The translations under genes and the position numbers were made by a program. From Paramesorhizobium deserti (GTDB taxonomy: Bacteria > Pseudomonadota > Alphaproteobacteria > Rhizobiales > Rhizobiaceae): a stretch of DNA of 64,000 bases. The notes beneath the pieces were generated by a model. The model saw only the letters and a program-made list of their open reading frames with translations, had not been told where the DNA came from and did no database searches. Below are positions 1 through 11,640 of this stretch, one piece after another; position 1 is the first letter of the stretch; each line of letters starts with the position of its first letter. The stretch spans positions 1 through 64,000 of the forward strand of contig NZ_LNTU01000037.1 of the NCBI RefSeq assembly GCF_001558695.1. The letters are read 5' to 3'.

Positions 1-960
1 CCGCTACCAATATACGACCGCTCACTCCCTACGCCAGACGGGGTCTCCTTGTCGCTTACGACCGACAGAGCGTCCTTGAGGTAGAGGTCCATCACTTTTC
101 CTCGCGATCGATCTTCTCGACCTCCGCTCGGGCCGCGTTGATGCTGGCGCGGCTGTCCATGCGCAGGCGATTGACGCTCCTGCGTGTGAAGACCTCGCAG
201 AACCTGGCGAACAGCGCGGGGTCGACAAGACGCGTGCGCAGGGCATTCAAGACGCGGGATTCCAGTTCATCGCGCCGGATGTTGACGCGATTATCGCAGA
301 TACCCTTATTCCGCGCCGTCGAGCAGCCGATCAATGTCGCCGAGATCGCGGAAAAGCCACCGCCACAGCAGGCGCATTTGGTCAGGCCGGAGAACAGATA
401 TTTGGGGCGACGGCGGTAATTGATCGCCGCAACATCGGCATGGCCATTCTTATCGCGTTCGATCTTGTTCTCTGCCTGGCGCTTCTTCACCGCTTGCCAG
501 AGTTCATCGTCAATGATCCGGTGTTCCGGCGCTTCCTGGATCACCCATTCCGATTCCGGGTTCGGCCGCCTGCCGCTTACCTGTATCCGGATCCCTTATG
601 AAACGCTGACGGTTCCAGACGAGGATGCCGTTTCCGCGTTTCGGATTGCCGTTGATCGTACTGAAGCCACAATCGCCGCCGGTAGGGGCGGGGACGCCTT
701 CCTTGTTCAAAGCCACGGCGATGGTCTTGGCCGATTTGCCGGCGGCATAGTCGCGGAAGATGCGGCGAATAATTTCGGCCTCTCGCTCGTTGATAGTCCG
801 GCACCGCGGATCGGCTCGCCGTTGTCATCAAACTTCCTGACGACATCGTAGCCGTAGGAATTGCCCCCGCCGGATTTGCCGGCCTCGACGCGGCCGCGCT
901 GGCCGCGGCGCGTCTTTCCGGCTTCCCGGCCAGAAAGTATCTCGACCGGGAAATCCTCAG
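1..960 (-). pseudogene. Large serine recombinase remnant (C-terminal half)
   Basis: Read on the minus strand, three frames together give the middle and C-terminal parts of a large serine recombinase. First comes a recombinase-domain segment with GKSGGGNSYGYDVV (about 880-835), then ALNKEGVPAPTGG (about 715) and WNRQRFIRDPDTGKR (about 610-570). A zinc-ribbon segment follows, with the IIDDELWQAV motif, a CACC pair (about 375) and a second cysteine pair. The frame changes near 800-730 and 550, a short stretch between STINGN and WNRQ appears deleted, and a stop lies at 92-94. The N-terminal catalytic resolvase domain is not present upstream, so the gene is dead. It is cut by the left window edge, so the coiled C-terminus cannot be judged. 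Confidence 0.8.
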
Positions 961-1021
961 GACGCGACTATCGGAAGGCTGCGGCTCGTAGCCGTTCAGG
1001 CGACGAAAAAAGGGGAGCACC

Positions 1022-1387
1022 ATGGAAGAACAAGAAGAGCCGCGCGAGTACATCCTCTTCCCTGAGGGGGCCATCAAATATCTACCGAAGAATGGCAAAA
1101 AATATCTCTATGCGCTTAAGGAAGAGGAACAAGGTGTTCCCGAGATAGAAGACGATAATCTGGGAATATTGAATCATCTCGTCCATGCGTTTCCAACTAT
1201 GGCCAGCCTTCGTTACATCCAGCATCGGCTCACCTCCACCAAGTTAGTGGAGTGGGCGCTCGAGAACGACATGCTCACCTCGGCGTTTGGGACGACTTAC
1301 GCCCGTCTCATCGACGGTGGCATCGGCAGCGGCGTATCCCGCAGGGCCCTATCGCCCGAACTCCGCCGATGCATGACAACTTATTGA
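1022..1387 (+). CDS. Hypothetical acidic protein, 121 aa
   Basis: An open frame of 121 codons preceded by a good ribosome binding site (AAGGGGAGCACC directly before the ATG). The N-terminus is rich in Glu and Lys (MEEQEEPREY) and no signal peptide or membrane segment is visible. I do not recognise a family. It lies immediately beyond a dead serine recombinase in a region of gene debris, so it could be cargo of an old mobile element or itself truncated at its C-terminus. Confidence 0.45.
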   Translation: MEEQEEPREYILFPEGAIKYLPKNGKKYLYALKEEEQGVPEIEDDNLGILNHLVHAFPTMASLRYIQHRLTSTKLVEWALENDMLTSAFGTTYARLIDGGIGSGVSRRALSPELRRCMTTY

Positions 1388-1455
1388 ACTTCGTAACAAA
1401 CGCTATGCACACAATGCCGGCCACAGCTCGCTAACTGGAACTCTAGAGATCGGCT

Positions 1456-2031
1456 TTGAAGGTGAGAAGTTCGATATCAGTGCTCGTTTCTGGAATGAAC
1501 CCGCAGCATGCCATCGTCTCCGGTCTTGGGGTGACGCCGCCCCACAGCGTCGGCTATCCCTGGAATGCGCGCTATACGATCGCTTCCGGCAATCTTCTTG
1601 CGGATTTCCGATTCAACGTCACGGCTGAATCGCAAGGCCGCCTCCAGGTCTGCCGGCTCTACGAAATGACGGACGATCCCGGCGTGCGGGACATGCTCTC
1701 CTTCCTGATCGCACGGGACACCATGCATGAGAACCAGTGGCTTGCGGCAATCGCCGAACTGGAGGCGGATGGGCTGGAGACGACGCCGGTGCCGCAGAGT
1801 TTCCCGCGGGACCGTGAAAAATCGGAGGTCGCTTATCAGTTCTGGAACTGCTCCGACGGTACGGACAGCAAAGCCGGGCGGTGGGCAAAAGGGCCGACGC
1901 CCGATGGCAAGGGAGAGTTCCAGTATCTGGAACATCCGCAGCCGCTGGGAGAAATAGTCGAGGAGCTTGCCGCTGGTGATCCGCTGCTCCACGGAACTCC
2001 GAAAAAGCCGATGCCTCCCGCCACGACATGA
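1456..2031 (+). pseudogene. Manganese catalase, N-terminally truncated remnant
   Basis: From about 1494 the translation matches the C-terminal half of di-manganese (non-heme) catalases, which disproportionate hydrogen peroxide: GYPWNARYTIASGNLLADF, then CRLYEMTDDPGVRDML carrying the Glu ligand region, then ARDTMHENQW with the metal-binding His, and a late GEFQYLEHPQPLGE. Full-length enzymes are roughly 270-300 residues with further Glu/His metal ligands in the first 80-100 residues. That part is missing here and the possible start (TTG at 1456) has no good ribosome binding site. The fragment cannot assemble a complete dimanganese site, so it is most likely non-functional. Recognition is from the conserved family motifs. 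Confidence 0.75.
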
Positions 2032-2131
2032 ATTTTACGAAGGTGGTCGCTCCTTCAGGCAGCCGAACTCGCCTGGGAGCACCACCGACTCGATCCGATG
2101 CGTCGGTTAGTTTCAGCGGATAACGAACGGC

Positions 2132-2239
2132 TCAGTCTGCTTTCAGCAGAGCCCGCGCGAAGCCTTCTTCCGCCACCTGGATCGTGCCGTCGGGCAATTT
2201 CAGCACGCGGTCGATGGCGATGCCGTAAGGCGCAGCCTT
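2132..2239 (-). pseudogene. Short C-terminal gene fragment
   Basis: On the minus strand an in-frame piece of 35 codons, running from just after a stop at 2240-2242 to a TGA at 2132-2134, reads APYGIAIDRVLKLPDG followed by TIQVAEEGFARALLKAD. The style (APYG-I-D, DGTIQVAEEG) resembles the end of a beta-propeller or SMP-30/lyase type protein, but it is too short to assign. No start codon or ribosome binding site accompanies it. I list it as debris of a lost gene. Confidence 0.3.
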
Positions 2240-3123
2240 TCATTAAGTGTCCGCGCGACCGGGCTATGCCGGTCGGCTTGCTCCAGCAACGCATGCGCTG
2301 ATCGAACTGCCGATCAAACGAGGTTCGGGTTCTGATGGATTTTCCTAGCCTACCGGCGGAGCGCTTCTGAATCGGGGCGGGACTCGGCGTCCCGCTCTAT
2401 TGGCGACCGCCGCGGTCGCTGGTTGATGGACGCAGTAACTGCCAAAGCGATCTGACCGGCGCAAGCTGACAGAGGTGCAATAACAGACGATGAACCCATG
2501 GGACGAAATCCCGACACGGGTGAAGCTACTGCCCCCAATGCGCTCAAGCGCGCAAACTTGATTTAGCTCCTCGTTCGCGAATCTCATCAAGGCCAGCGGC
2601 CATGTGCCGCGCGCAAAGGTCGGACATATGACCGCATCGTTCCAACGTATGAAATCGACAGGAAACTGTTGCCATGCGGGCCGTTCCACATAGGGGAGCA
2701 AGGGCACTCAAACACAGGCGCCCTTATGCTCGCTTCTCCTTCGGTCTCCTGACCCCACAGTCTGGACGATTAGTCGCGCTTTGTTGCTAGGTTGTGGAGC
2801 GGCAAATGTGGTCTCATAGGAGATGGGTGCACTGCCTCTCTATTCAATGTCGCAAAGTTTGGAGATTGCGGCTTGCGCGTGTTGTTCATTTCGCGAACGG
2901 TAAAGTTACAGTTCACCGCTCCTTGGCAGCTTTCACTGAATAACAACTGAGCATCGTTGCTTTTATACATATATAATGAGATTTTCCTCTTAACCTATTA
3001 GTATCATTTATGTATATGATAGGCCCGGCCGGAATGTTTTCTTGCAATTTTGCTCCGGTCTGATTCTTCGGCCACGAAGGGCAAAAGGGCGCATGGGGAC
3101 GCAGGCATTGAGATCCTGCGTTT
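2240..3123. other. Gene-poor stretch before the autotransporter
   Basis: About 880 bases without a recognisable gene. Open frames on both strands are short, have no ribosome binding site and give unfamiliar, low-complexity translations. The last 200 bases (about 2960-3130) are AT-rich compared with the surroundings and probably hold the promoter of the autotransporter gene, but I cannot pick out a convincing -35/-10 pair. Confidence 0.5.
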
Positions 3124-3722
3124 GTGCGAATGAGAGCAATGATTTTTTTTGAGACCCATGATTTTTTTCCTTTCCCGTTCTCCTCTAACCCGTCGAAAAA
3201 CTCACAAAACCTTGCCGTTGGCGGTGCCCGGCAGGCGGTGACCGCGCACGTGCCTGCCGCTTCGAATCGCCTGCGCCGCTGGGCGGGACGGCGGCTGATC
3301 GCGCTGATGCTTGCGGAACTCACGCGAACCACCGCGCTCGCCGGTCTGGGGCTGGCGGCGGTGGCGCTGCTCCATGACGCCCCCGCCCTTGCGCAGTCGA
3401 AGGGTGGGGATGGCGGAGGCTCCCATAACACCAGCGGCGGTGCTGGCGGCGGGCTGGGCAAGGACGGCAACCCTGGCAGCACCGGCACCGGCACCGATGG
3501 CGGCGGCGGCGGCGGCGGCGGTCCTGGTGGCGGCAAGGGCGGCAAAGGCGGCGACGGCGCAAACAATCCACACAGTGGCGGCAACAACGAACAGAACGGC
3601 AAGGATGCCACCGCCGCTAGCGCCGGCGGCGGCGGCGGCGGCGGCGGCGATGGCGGTGATCATGGCCTTGTACAAACCAGTCCCTCTATTGACGCCGATC
3701 ATAGCGGCAAGGATGGCGGCAA

Positions 3723-3729
3723 GGGGGGG
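3723..3729 (+). repeat. G7 tract at the autotransporter frameshift
   Basis: Seven consecutive G at 3723-3729 inside the (GGX)n segment. Upstream of it the signal-peptide frame is open, and downstream the passenger is in the frame one base earlier. Eight G would read GKGGDGGRSSGKNGNP and continue without interruption. A second G5 run follows at 3732-3736. Confidence 0.8.
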
Positions 3730-6239
3730 ATGGGGGCAGGTCATCAGGTAAGAATGGCAATCCCAGCTATGGCGGCGGCGGTGGTGGCGGCGGAGCAGGC
3801 GGCTATGGCCTGCTATTGACCCTAAGCGACACAACGATCTCCTCGGGTGTAAAAATCATCGGGGGAAATGGCGGGAATGGTGGTGAAGGTGGTTACCCCG
3901 GCGACGAAGGCCAAGGGAGCGGCTTCGGCAGCGGCAATGGCGGCGACGGCGGCGACGGCGGCATTGCTGTCTCTGGAAATGCTTTGAGTTTTCCATCTTT
4001 GACGCTGACCAACAAAGGAACGATTCAAGGCGGAACGGGGGGCGACGGCGGGGCAACCTATAGGGGGGCGACCGGGGCGGCAGGAATCGGCGGGGCCGGC
4101 ATAGCGGCTAGCGGCTTCACGATTACCAACGACAGCAGCGTTTCCGGAGGAACTGGCGGCGTCGGCGGCTCTTCCGCGGGCGAGGGAACTGACGGTTACG
4201 CGGGTGGCGTCGGCGGGGCCGGCATAACGGGCGCGGACCTTGCCATCACCAACAACGGCCAGATTTCTGGAGGTTCCGGCGGCACAGGCGGGAACGGCCA
4301 ATACTCTGCCCCTGGCAACGGCGGTGCTGGCGCTGCCGGCATTCAGGCCAACAATACACTGGTCGTCAACACCCTCAACGGCACGATCCAAGGAGGGAAC
4401 GGGGGCGGCGGCGGGAGTACTCAAGGAAGCTCTGGGGGCAACGGCGGTGATGGCGGCGACGGCATAAGCGGCGCGAACCTGACCGTCATCAACGGCGGCA
4501 CGATCCAAGGAGGAAAGGGTGGGAATCCAGGAGGCGGTAGCACAAGCGGCAGCAAGGGCGCAGACGGTGTGGCGATCAGATTCACCGGTGGCGTCAATAC
4601 GCTCGAGCTGCGCTCCAGTTCCAAGATCGCCGGTCAAGTGCATGCCTTCAGCGCCAAGGACACGCTGCGGTTCGGCGGCAGCGACAATTGGGGTTTGAGC
4701 CTGTCTTCGATCGACGCGAACATGATAGGCTTCGGGCTGTTCGAAAAGACCGGTTCCGGCACCTTCACCCTTACCGGCACAACCACCAACCATACACCCT
4801 GGACGATCAGCGAAGGCACGCTCTCCATCTCCAGCGAGGGCGCGCTGGGCTCGAGCACCCAGGCCAATCCCAGCACGCTTACCTTCGCCGGCGGCACGCT
4901 TGAAATCACCGGAGGGGGCTTCGCCACCAGCCCCTACCGCAACATGATCGTCAATGCCGGCGGCGGCACCATCTCCCAGGGGAAGGGCTCCGTGACCACC
5001 TGGCAGGGTCTCATTTCGGGCAGCGGGCCCTTGATCCTGAATGGCGGAACGCTGCAACTGACGGCAAACAACAGCTATAGCGGCACCCTGGCGGTCTCGA
5101 AAGACAGCACGCTTCATCTGGGCAATGGCGGCAACCAGGGCACCGTCCTTGGAAATGTGGACAACAGCGGCACGCTCATCTTCGACCGCTCGGATACGCT
5201 TCCCTTTGCCGGCAACATCACCGGCGGCGGGAAGGTCCTGCAGAAAGGCACCGGCACGACGGTTCTCAGCGGAAACAATGCCATCGGCGATATCGACATC
5301 CAGAGCGGTATGCTTTCGGTCCAGTCGGTCGGAAATATGGGCGGCGCAGGCGGGACGCTGGAATTCTCCAATGGCGGCGGCGTGCTGGAGACCACGGGGG
5401 CCATCTCGTCCTCGCGCGCCGTGACGCTCACCTCCGACGGCATCTTCAAGACCGAGGCCGCGCTCACGCTTACCGGCGTCGTCAAGGGCGGGGGCGCACT
5501 CATCAAGCAGGGTGCCGGAACCCTGACCTTGCAGGGCGGCAACAGCTATACGGGCGGAACGACGATCAACGAGGGAACGCTTTCGATCTCCTCGGACGGC
5601 AATCTGGGCAGCGGCGGCAACCTTACCTTCAACGGCGGCACGCTGGAAAATACGCAAGCCGTTTCCGTGTCCCGCAATGTGACGATCAATGCCAGGACGC
5701 CTGACTTTCCCGGCGGCGGCGCTTTCAAGACCGACGCGCCACTCACCCTGTCCGGCAACATCGCCGGCAGCGGCAGGCTGACCAAATTGGGCGGCGATAC
5801 GCTGCTGCTGACCGGAAACGCGACCCACACCGGCGGAACGGAGATTGCCGACGGCACGCTTCAGGTTGGTGATGGCACCGGCACCGGCAGCATCGGCGGC
5901 GACGTCGCCATCACTGGGGCCGCCGCCATGCTGCGTTTCGACCTCGGGAAACCCTATACCTTTAACGGCAAGATTTCCGGCCCGGCGGGCCAACTGAAGG
6001 TGGACGCGAACACCAACCTGATCCTGACCGCCGACAACAGCTTTTCCGGCCTCACCACCATCGACGCCAACGCCAGCCTGCAACTGGGCACCCGTTCAGC
6101 GGCAGGCAGCATCGGTGGCGACATCGCCAACGATGGCGAGCTTATATTCCAGCGAACCGACGACAAGCTGCTGCTTGGCGGCGCAATCTCGGGCACGGGC
6201 ACGGTCACGCAAAGCGGCGCCGGGACGACGACGCTGACG

Positions 6240-8700
6240 GGCAGGAACAGCTATACGGGCGCGACCAATGTCAACAGCGGAAGCCTGATCATCGACGGCG
6301 ACCAGTCGGCGGCAACGGGGCTTACGACGGTCCAGAATGGCGCGACGCTGAGCGGAAAAGGCACGATCGGCGGCAAAGTCGATATCAAGGGCGGCGGCAT
6401 CCTGCTTTCCGGTGATACTGCGGGGGGAGGCGCCAAAGCGCTCACCATCAACGGCAAGCTGACGGTCGACGCCAACGCAAATGTCAATTACTATTACGGG
6501 CTATCACCGGATGGTGGCCCTAACCCGTTGATGATCCAGGTAAACAATGACGTTGACCTGAACGGCATCGTCAACGTCTACACCGGGGCCGGCGTCAAGC
6601 TGGATCCGGGCGTCTACGCCCTCATCGATTTCACCAAGACGATGAGCGGCACCGGCCTGACGCTCGGCGCGACGCCGCAGGGCAGCTTCGCGCTGCAAAA
6701 GACCAGCCACAGGATCAATCTCATCAATGCCACGGATGCCCCCTTGCATTTCTGGGACGGCGGCGATTCCTCCAACCACAACAACAACCATGTGGACGGC
6801 GGCGACGGCACATGGCAATCCTCCAAGGGCAACAGCAACTGGACCGACCTGTCGGGCGTCTTCGACGGCCCCTATCATGACGGCAGCATGGCGATCTTCT
6901 CCGGCAGTCCCGGCACCGTGACGGTAGATACGCAGCCGGGCGACGTCACGGTGCAGGGTATGCAATTCACCGTCGATGGCTACAAGATCATCGGCGACGC
7001 AATCACGCTCAACCCTGGCGATAATGTCGTTCGCGTCGGCAGCAACAGTCCCGCCAGCGCGAGCTACATAGCGACGATTGAATCGCAGCTCACCGGGCCG
7101 GGCAGGCTCATCAAATCCGACGCCGGTATCCTTGTGCTGACCGTCGCCAACGACTATTCGGGCGGCACGCTGATCAAGCAAGGCACGATTTCGGTGAAGT
7201 CCGACAACAGCCTTGGCACGAACGGGCTCGCCTTCGATGGCGGCACGCTGCGGAACACCGCCATCATGAACTCTTCGCGCACCATCGAGATATTCGCCCA
7301 TGGCGGCCGGTTCGAGACCGAGCAGGACCTGACGCTTACCGGAAAGATCACCGGCGTCGGCGGATTGTCCAAGATGGGCACCGGCACGCTCGTGCTGGAC
7401 AACCAGGGCAACAGCTATATGGGCGGCACCAATCTTGATGAAGGCACGATTTCCGTCACCGCGGATTCCAATCTGGGCGATGCCGCCGGCAAGCTTGCCT
7501 TCGATGGCGGCACGCTCATGAACACGCAGCGCTTCGTCTCGCAGCGCGATGTCGTGTTGAAGATCGGCGGAGGCACCTTCCAGACCAAGGGCGATCTGTC
7601 CCTCACGGGTCTGATATCAGGTGAGGGCGGCCTCACCAAGATGTGGGCCGGCAAAACGCTGAAACTCGACGGCGCGAACAGCTACAAGGGGCCGACAGAC
7701 GTGCGGGAAGGCACCCTGCAGATCGACGGCGATCAGTCGGCGGCAACCGGTCTCACCACCGTTTTCAATGGCGGCAAGCTGCAGGGCGGGGGAACGCTGG
7801 GCGGCGACGTCGCCGTCAACGGCGGCGGCACGCTGGCCATAAAGGAAAAGGACGGCGACCCTACGGGCACCAGCGCGCTCTCCATCCTTGGCGATCTCAC
7901 GCTCGCCAAGGGCAGCGATCTCGACTACACCTATGGCGTATCGCCGAGCGGCGCCGGCAACAATGCGCTGGTGCTGAATGTGAGCGGCGATCTGCTGCTC
8001 GACAGCACGATCAATGTCTACACCGATCCAGGTGTCACCCTCGGCCCCGGCGTCTACGGCCTCATCCATTATGACGGAAAGCTGACGAGCAAGAATTACA
8101 CCATCGGTCATATGCCCGGTCAGGATTTCGATATCCAGACGTCGATTCTCCATCGGGTGAATCTCGTCAATACCGCCGGCCTGAAGGTGATTTACTGGGA
8201 CGGCCCGAACGCCAAACACAATGGCATCATCGAGGGCGGCAGCGGTATCTGGCAGGGAGAAGGCGGCAATCGCAACTGGACGGATGTCAGCGGCTTGCAG
8301 GATGACACTTTCCATGACGACAGCTTCGCGGTCTTCCATGGCAAGGCCGGCACCGTGACCGTCGATGAAAATTACACCATTCGCGTTTCAGGCATGCAGT
8401 TCGGCACCGACGGCTATATCATCGAGAAGGGCAGCATCACCCTTGCCACCGCGCCGGCCGGAACCATCATTCGCGTCGGCGACAGCACGCCCGTCAGCGC
8501 GGGCTTCGTGGCGACCATCGGATCCAGGCTGACTGGTGCGGGCATGCTGGTCAAGACCGATCTGGGCACGCTCGTCCTGACCGGCGCCAACGACTATACC
8601 GGCGGGACGGAGATCAAGGGTGGAACGCTGCTGGTTTCCGCCGACAACAATCTCGGCGCTTCCGGCACGAGGATCGCTCTCGACGGCGGCGCCCTGAAAT
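6240..8700 (+). repeat. Duplicated passenger module, 477-codon period
   Basis: Two long homologous modules lie in tandem in the autotransporter passenger. The first starts at GRNSYTGATN (6240) and the second at GANSYKGPTD (7671), a shift of 1,431 bp. Both contain IDGDQSAATGLTTV, a VDLNGIVNVYT / LLDSTINVYT segment, a WDGG/WDGP start followed by GNSNWTDLSG / GNRNWTDVSG, and GMQF-TDGY. They have diverged, so this is an old in-frame domain duplication and not an assembly duplicate. Confidence 0.75.
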
Positions 8701-9487
8701 TCGGCAGCTCCTTCGACACGGGCCGGGAGATCATGGTCGCCAAGGGCGGCGGGGTGATCGATACGCAGGGCAACCACAATACGCTGAGCGGCGTGATCGA
8801 CGGCGCCGGCCGCCTCATCAAGGAAGGCACCGGCACGCTGCGCCTGACGGGTGCAAGCCCCTACAGCGGCCCGCTGTCGGTCGCCGCCGGCCGGCTTGCG
8901 GTGGACGGCTCGATCGCCGGCACCGTGACGGTGACGGGCAAGGGAACCTTGTCGGGCAGCGGCGCGGTCGGCGGCCTCGTCAATGAAGGGGTGGTCGCGC
9001 CGGGTTTCGACACCATGTTCAGCACGCTCACCGTCAATGGCGACTATACCGGAAAGAAGGGGCAGCTCAGCCTCAATACCCGCCTAGGCGGCGACAATTC
9101 GCCCACCGACCTCCTGCATGTGAAGGGCGCGACCTCAGGCGATACCATCATCACGGTGAAGAATGCCGGAGGATCGGGCGCGCAGACCAATAACGGCATC
9201 AGGATCGTCGAGGTGGACGGCGCCTCGAACGGCACATTCACGCTGCTGGGTGACTTTAATTATGAGGGCGACCCGGCGGTGGTCGGCGGCGCCTATGCCT
9301 ACAGGCTCTACAAGGGCGGCAAGAGCTCTTCCGATGACGGCGACTGGTATCTGCGCTCGGAATTGAAAAACCCTCCTTGCCAGGGCGACCAGTGCCAGCC
9401 CCACTTCCAGCCCGGCGTGCCGGTCTATGAGGCCTATGCGCATGTGCTGCAGGAGCTGAACGGGGTGGGCACGCTGCGGCAGCGTGT

Positions 9488-9735
9488 GGGCAACCGCTAC
9501 TGGAGCGGCGCGGCCAATCCGGTCCTCGCCGAGGGTGACGGGCCGGGCGGCCTTGAAGCCGTGTCTTCGCCCGATGCCGGTGCGGCGCTCGACACGGCCT
9601 CCACCGTCTGGGGGCAACCGCTACTGGAGCGGCGCGGCCAATCCGGTCCTCGCCGAGGGTGACGGGCCGGGCGGCCTTGAAGCCGTGTCTTCGCCCGATG
9701 CCGGTGCGGCGCTCGACACGGCCTCCACCGTCTGG
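9488..9735 (+). repeat. Exact 124-bp tandem duplication in the barrel region
   Basis: Bases 9488-9611 and 9612-9735 look identical by eye, beginning GGGCAACCGCTACTGG and ending CCACCGTCTGG. Because 124 is not a multiple of three, the duplication shifts the frame by one and creates a stop at 9660-9662. Removing one copy restores the frame from passenger into barrel. Confidence 0.9.
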
Positions 9736-10333
9736 GGCCGGATCGAGGGAGCGCATGGTCGTTTCGAGCCGAAATATTCCACCAGCGCCATGCAATATGA
9801 CATCGACATGGTCAAGCTGCAGGCCGGGCTCGACGGCATGCTTTACGAAAACGAAACGGGCAGGCTGATCGGCGGGCTGACCGTGCATTACGGCCATGCC
9901 AAGGCCGATATCGGTTCGGTGCATGGCGACGGCTCGATCAATGTCGACGGCTACGGCTTCGGCGGCACCTTGACCTTCTATGGCGAGGACGGGCTTTACG
10001 CCGACGCCCAGGCGCAGGTGAGCTGGTATGAGAATGATCTGAATTCCGCGACCGCGCACAGGACGCTCGCCGACGGCAATGACGGCCTCGGCTATGCGCT
10101 TTCCCTGGAAGCGGGCAAGCGTTTCGCGCTCACGCCGGCCTGGACGCTCACGCCGCAGGCGCAGCTCACCTGGTCGCAGGTGGATTTCGACGGCTTCACC
10201 GATGCCTTCGGCGCCGCGGTGGCGCATGACAGGAGCGACCGCCTGGTCGGCCGCATCGGCATCGCGGCCGATTACGGCATGGCCTGGCGCGACGGGCAGG
10301 GCCGGCTAACACGTGCCAATGTCTATGCCATCG

Positions 10334-10581
10334 CCAATCTCCATCACGAGTTCCAGGAAGGCAGCAAGATCGAGGTGTCGGGGGTGAGCTTTGCCAGCGA
10401 CAACGATCCGACCTGGGGCGGCATCGGCGCCGGCGGCACCTATAGCTGGGCCGACGGCCAATCTCCATCACGAGTTCCAGGAAGGCAGCAAGATCGAGGT
10501 GTCGGGGGTGAGCTTTGCCACGGGCAACGATCCGACCTGGGGCGGCATCGGCGCCGGCGGCACCTATAGCTGGGCTGACGG
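10334..10581 (+). repeat. Near-exact 124-bp tandem duplication in the barrel region
   Basis: Bases 10334-10457 and 10458-10581 are a direct tandem repeat starting CCAATCTCCATCACGAG. They differ at four positions: GCCAGCGACAACG against GCCACGGGCAACG, and GGGCCGACGG against GGGCTGACGG. The unit length is again 124 bp, which shifts the frame by one. Removing either copy restores the frame to the final stop at 10682-10684. Confidence 0.88.
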
Positions 10582-10845
10582 CCGATACGCGCTCCATGGC
10601 GATCTCTCCCTCGACACCAGCCTCGATAACTTCGCCGACAGTTACAAGGTCAGCGGCAATCTCGGTATGAAGGTCAGGTGGTGAGGGGGAGCTCTCCCAT
10701 CGTTGGCAGTTCTCCACTCAATCTACATTGGGCCAGCCGTAGGGAAGCCTCTGCGTTAACGTCCTCAGAGACATCGCCTCCGTACGGCAGCCGGCCTTAT
10801 ATCCGGGAAATGGCAACTCCCTTGCCAAATTGTATTGCGAGAACT

Positions 10846-11640
10846 TCAGCGTAGGCCAACTTGAACATCCAGCAGAAGCCGGACCAACTCTGCTTGCCGA
10901 TGGGTGTCAGTCTTTTCGAACACTCTCTGCAAGTGAGTGCGTGCGGTGGACAGTGATATTGACAACTCATCCGCGACAGATTGCAGGCCGTCGCCGCGCG
11001 CTATGCTGAGAGCAACGGCGGATTCAGCTTTGGTGAGCCCGTACAGACGTCGTAAAACCGACTGAGACGCACCCTGTTGGTGCTCAGGGTCAATGATCAA
11101 CACCAACACGCTGGCGTTTGGGCAGGTGAAGCCGTATTGCTTGGAGCCTAGCGGTAACACATGGATCACCAGTGATCGACAGCCCGAGGGGCGACTTATG
11201 GCCAGACTTCCGCCTGAACGGAAGCCGTTATTGTCACCCTTGCCCGCCGCGCCGACCAGGCGTCTCAAGATAATGTTTTCGTTCGCCAAAGCCGCCCGAA
11301 GTTGAGACGTCCGAAGCGAAAGCCCGTCACGTCGATCAAATACTTCAATCGCGGCCGAATTGGTAAAAAGGACACGGCCATCATGTGTCGCTAGCACAAT
11401 GCCGTGCCTTGCGTGTTCCAAGGTTTCAAGCGCCATGTCGCAGGCTTGGCTTAGTTCAGCCAACTTCAACTGCATTTGCAGGGCTTGCTGCAGATGAGGC
11501 ATAAACAACCGCATTAGCCGGAGTTTTTCTGGCGTTCCAAACGGTTCGTTGCGTAACGGTCCACTACAGCAAAGCCAGCTTACCCGGTCTCGGGTCCGCA
11601 CCAGGTTCGCGAAGACGACGCTGTTCGCCATCGCCGCCGA
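10846..11640 (-). pseudogene. LuxR-family regulator, N-terminally truncated
   Basis: The minus-strand frame ends in a clear LuxR-type helix-turn-helix: YGLTKAESAVALSIARGDG followed by SVADELSISLSTARTHLQRV. Before it comes the typical mid-region of this subfamily, with FGTPEKLRLMRLFMPHLQQA, a PAS-like ARHGIVLATHDGRVLFTNSA segment and a linker. The open frame runs on to 11814, but residues encoded beyond about 11640 are Arg/Pro-rich and not family-like. They lie antisense to another gene remnant, so the true N-terminal part (about 100 residues in relatives) has probably been replaced at a recombination junction. DNA binding may survive, but a normal start is not visible. Confidence 0.6.

Larger units (their letters stand above)
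3124..10684 (+). pseudogene. Giant glycine-rich autotransporter adhesin, interrupted frame
   Basis: A type V (autotransporter) outer-membrane protein spread over four consecutive frames. The first frame (GTG 3124, or ATG 3130/3139) has an extended N-terminus and a signal peptide ending at [11 protein letters not shown], then a Gly-rich (GGX)n stretch. Frame 2 (to about 9611) continues the Gly-rich region and a passenger made of many GTLVLTGANDYTGGT-type passenger repeats (beta-helix). The last two frames encode the beta-barrel translocator, ending NLGMKVRW with a C-terminal aromatic residue. Restoring one G in the G7 tract at 3723-3729 and collapsing the two 124-bp duplications (9488-9735, 10334-10581) gives one open frame of about 2,440 codons. 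As written, passenger and barrel are not joined, so it is a pseudogene, a phase-OFF state or an assembly error. Confidence 0.85.

Noticed and set aside
2345-2707. 120-codon open frame on the minus strand
   Set aside because: No ribosome binding site, Arg/Pro/Val-rich unfamiliar translation and competing frames on the same bases; GC-rich shadow coding.
2913-3611. Proline-rich protein on the minus strand
   Set aside because: The poly-Pro stretch is simply the complement of the glycine-rich (GGX)n autotransporter segment.
3822-6083. 753-codon minus-strand open frame
   Set aside because: It is antisense to the autotransporter passenger, with composition dictated by the repeats; no domain or start signal.
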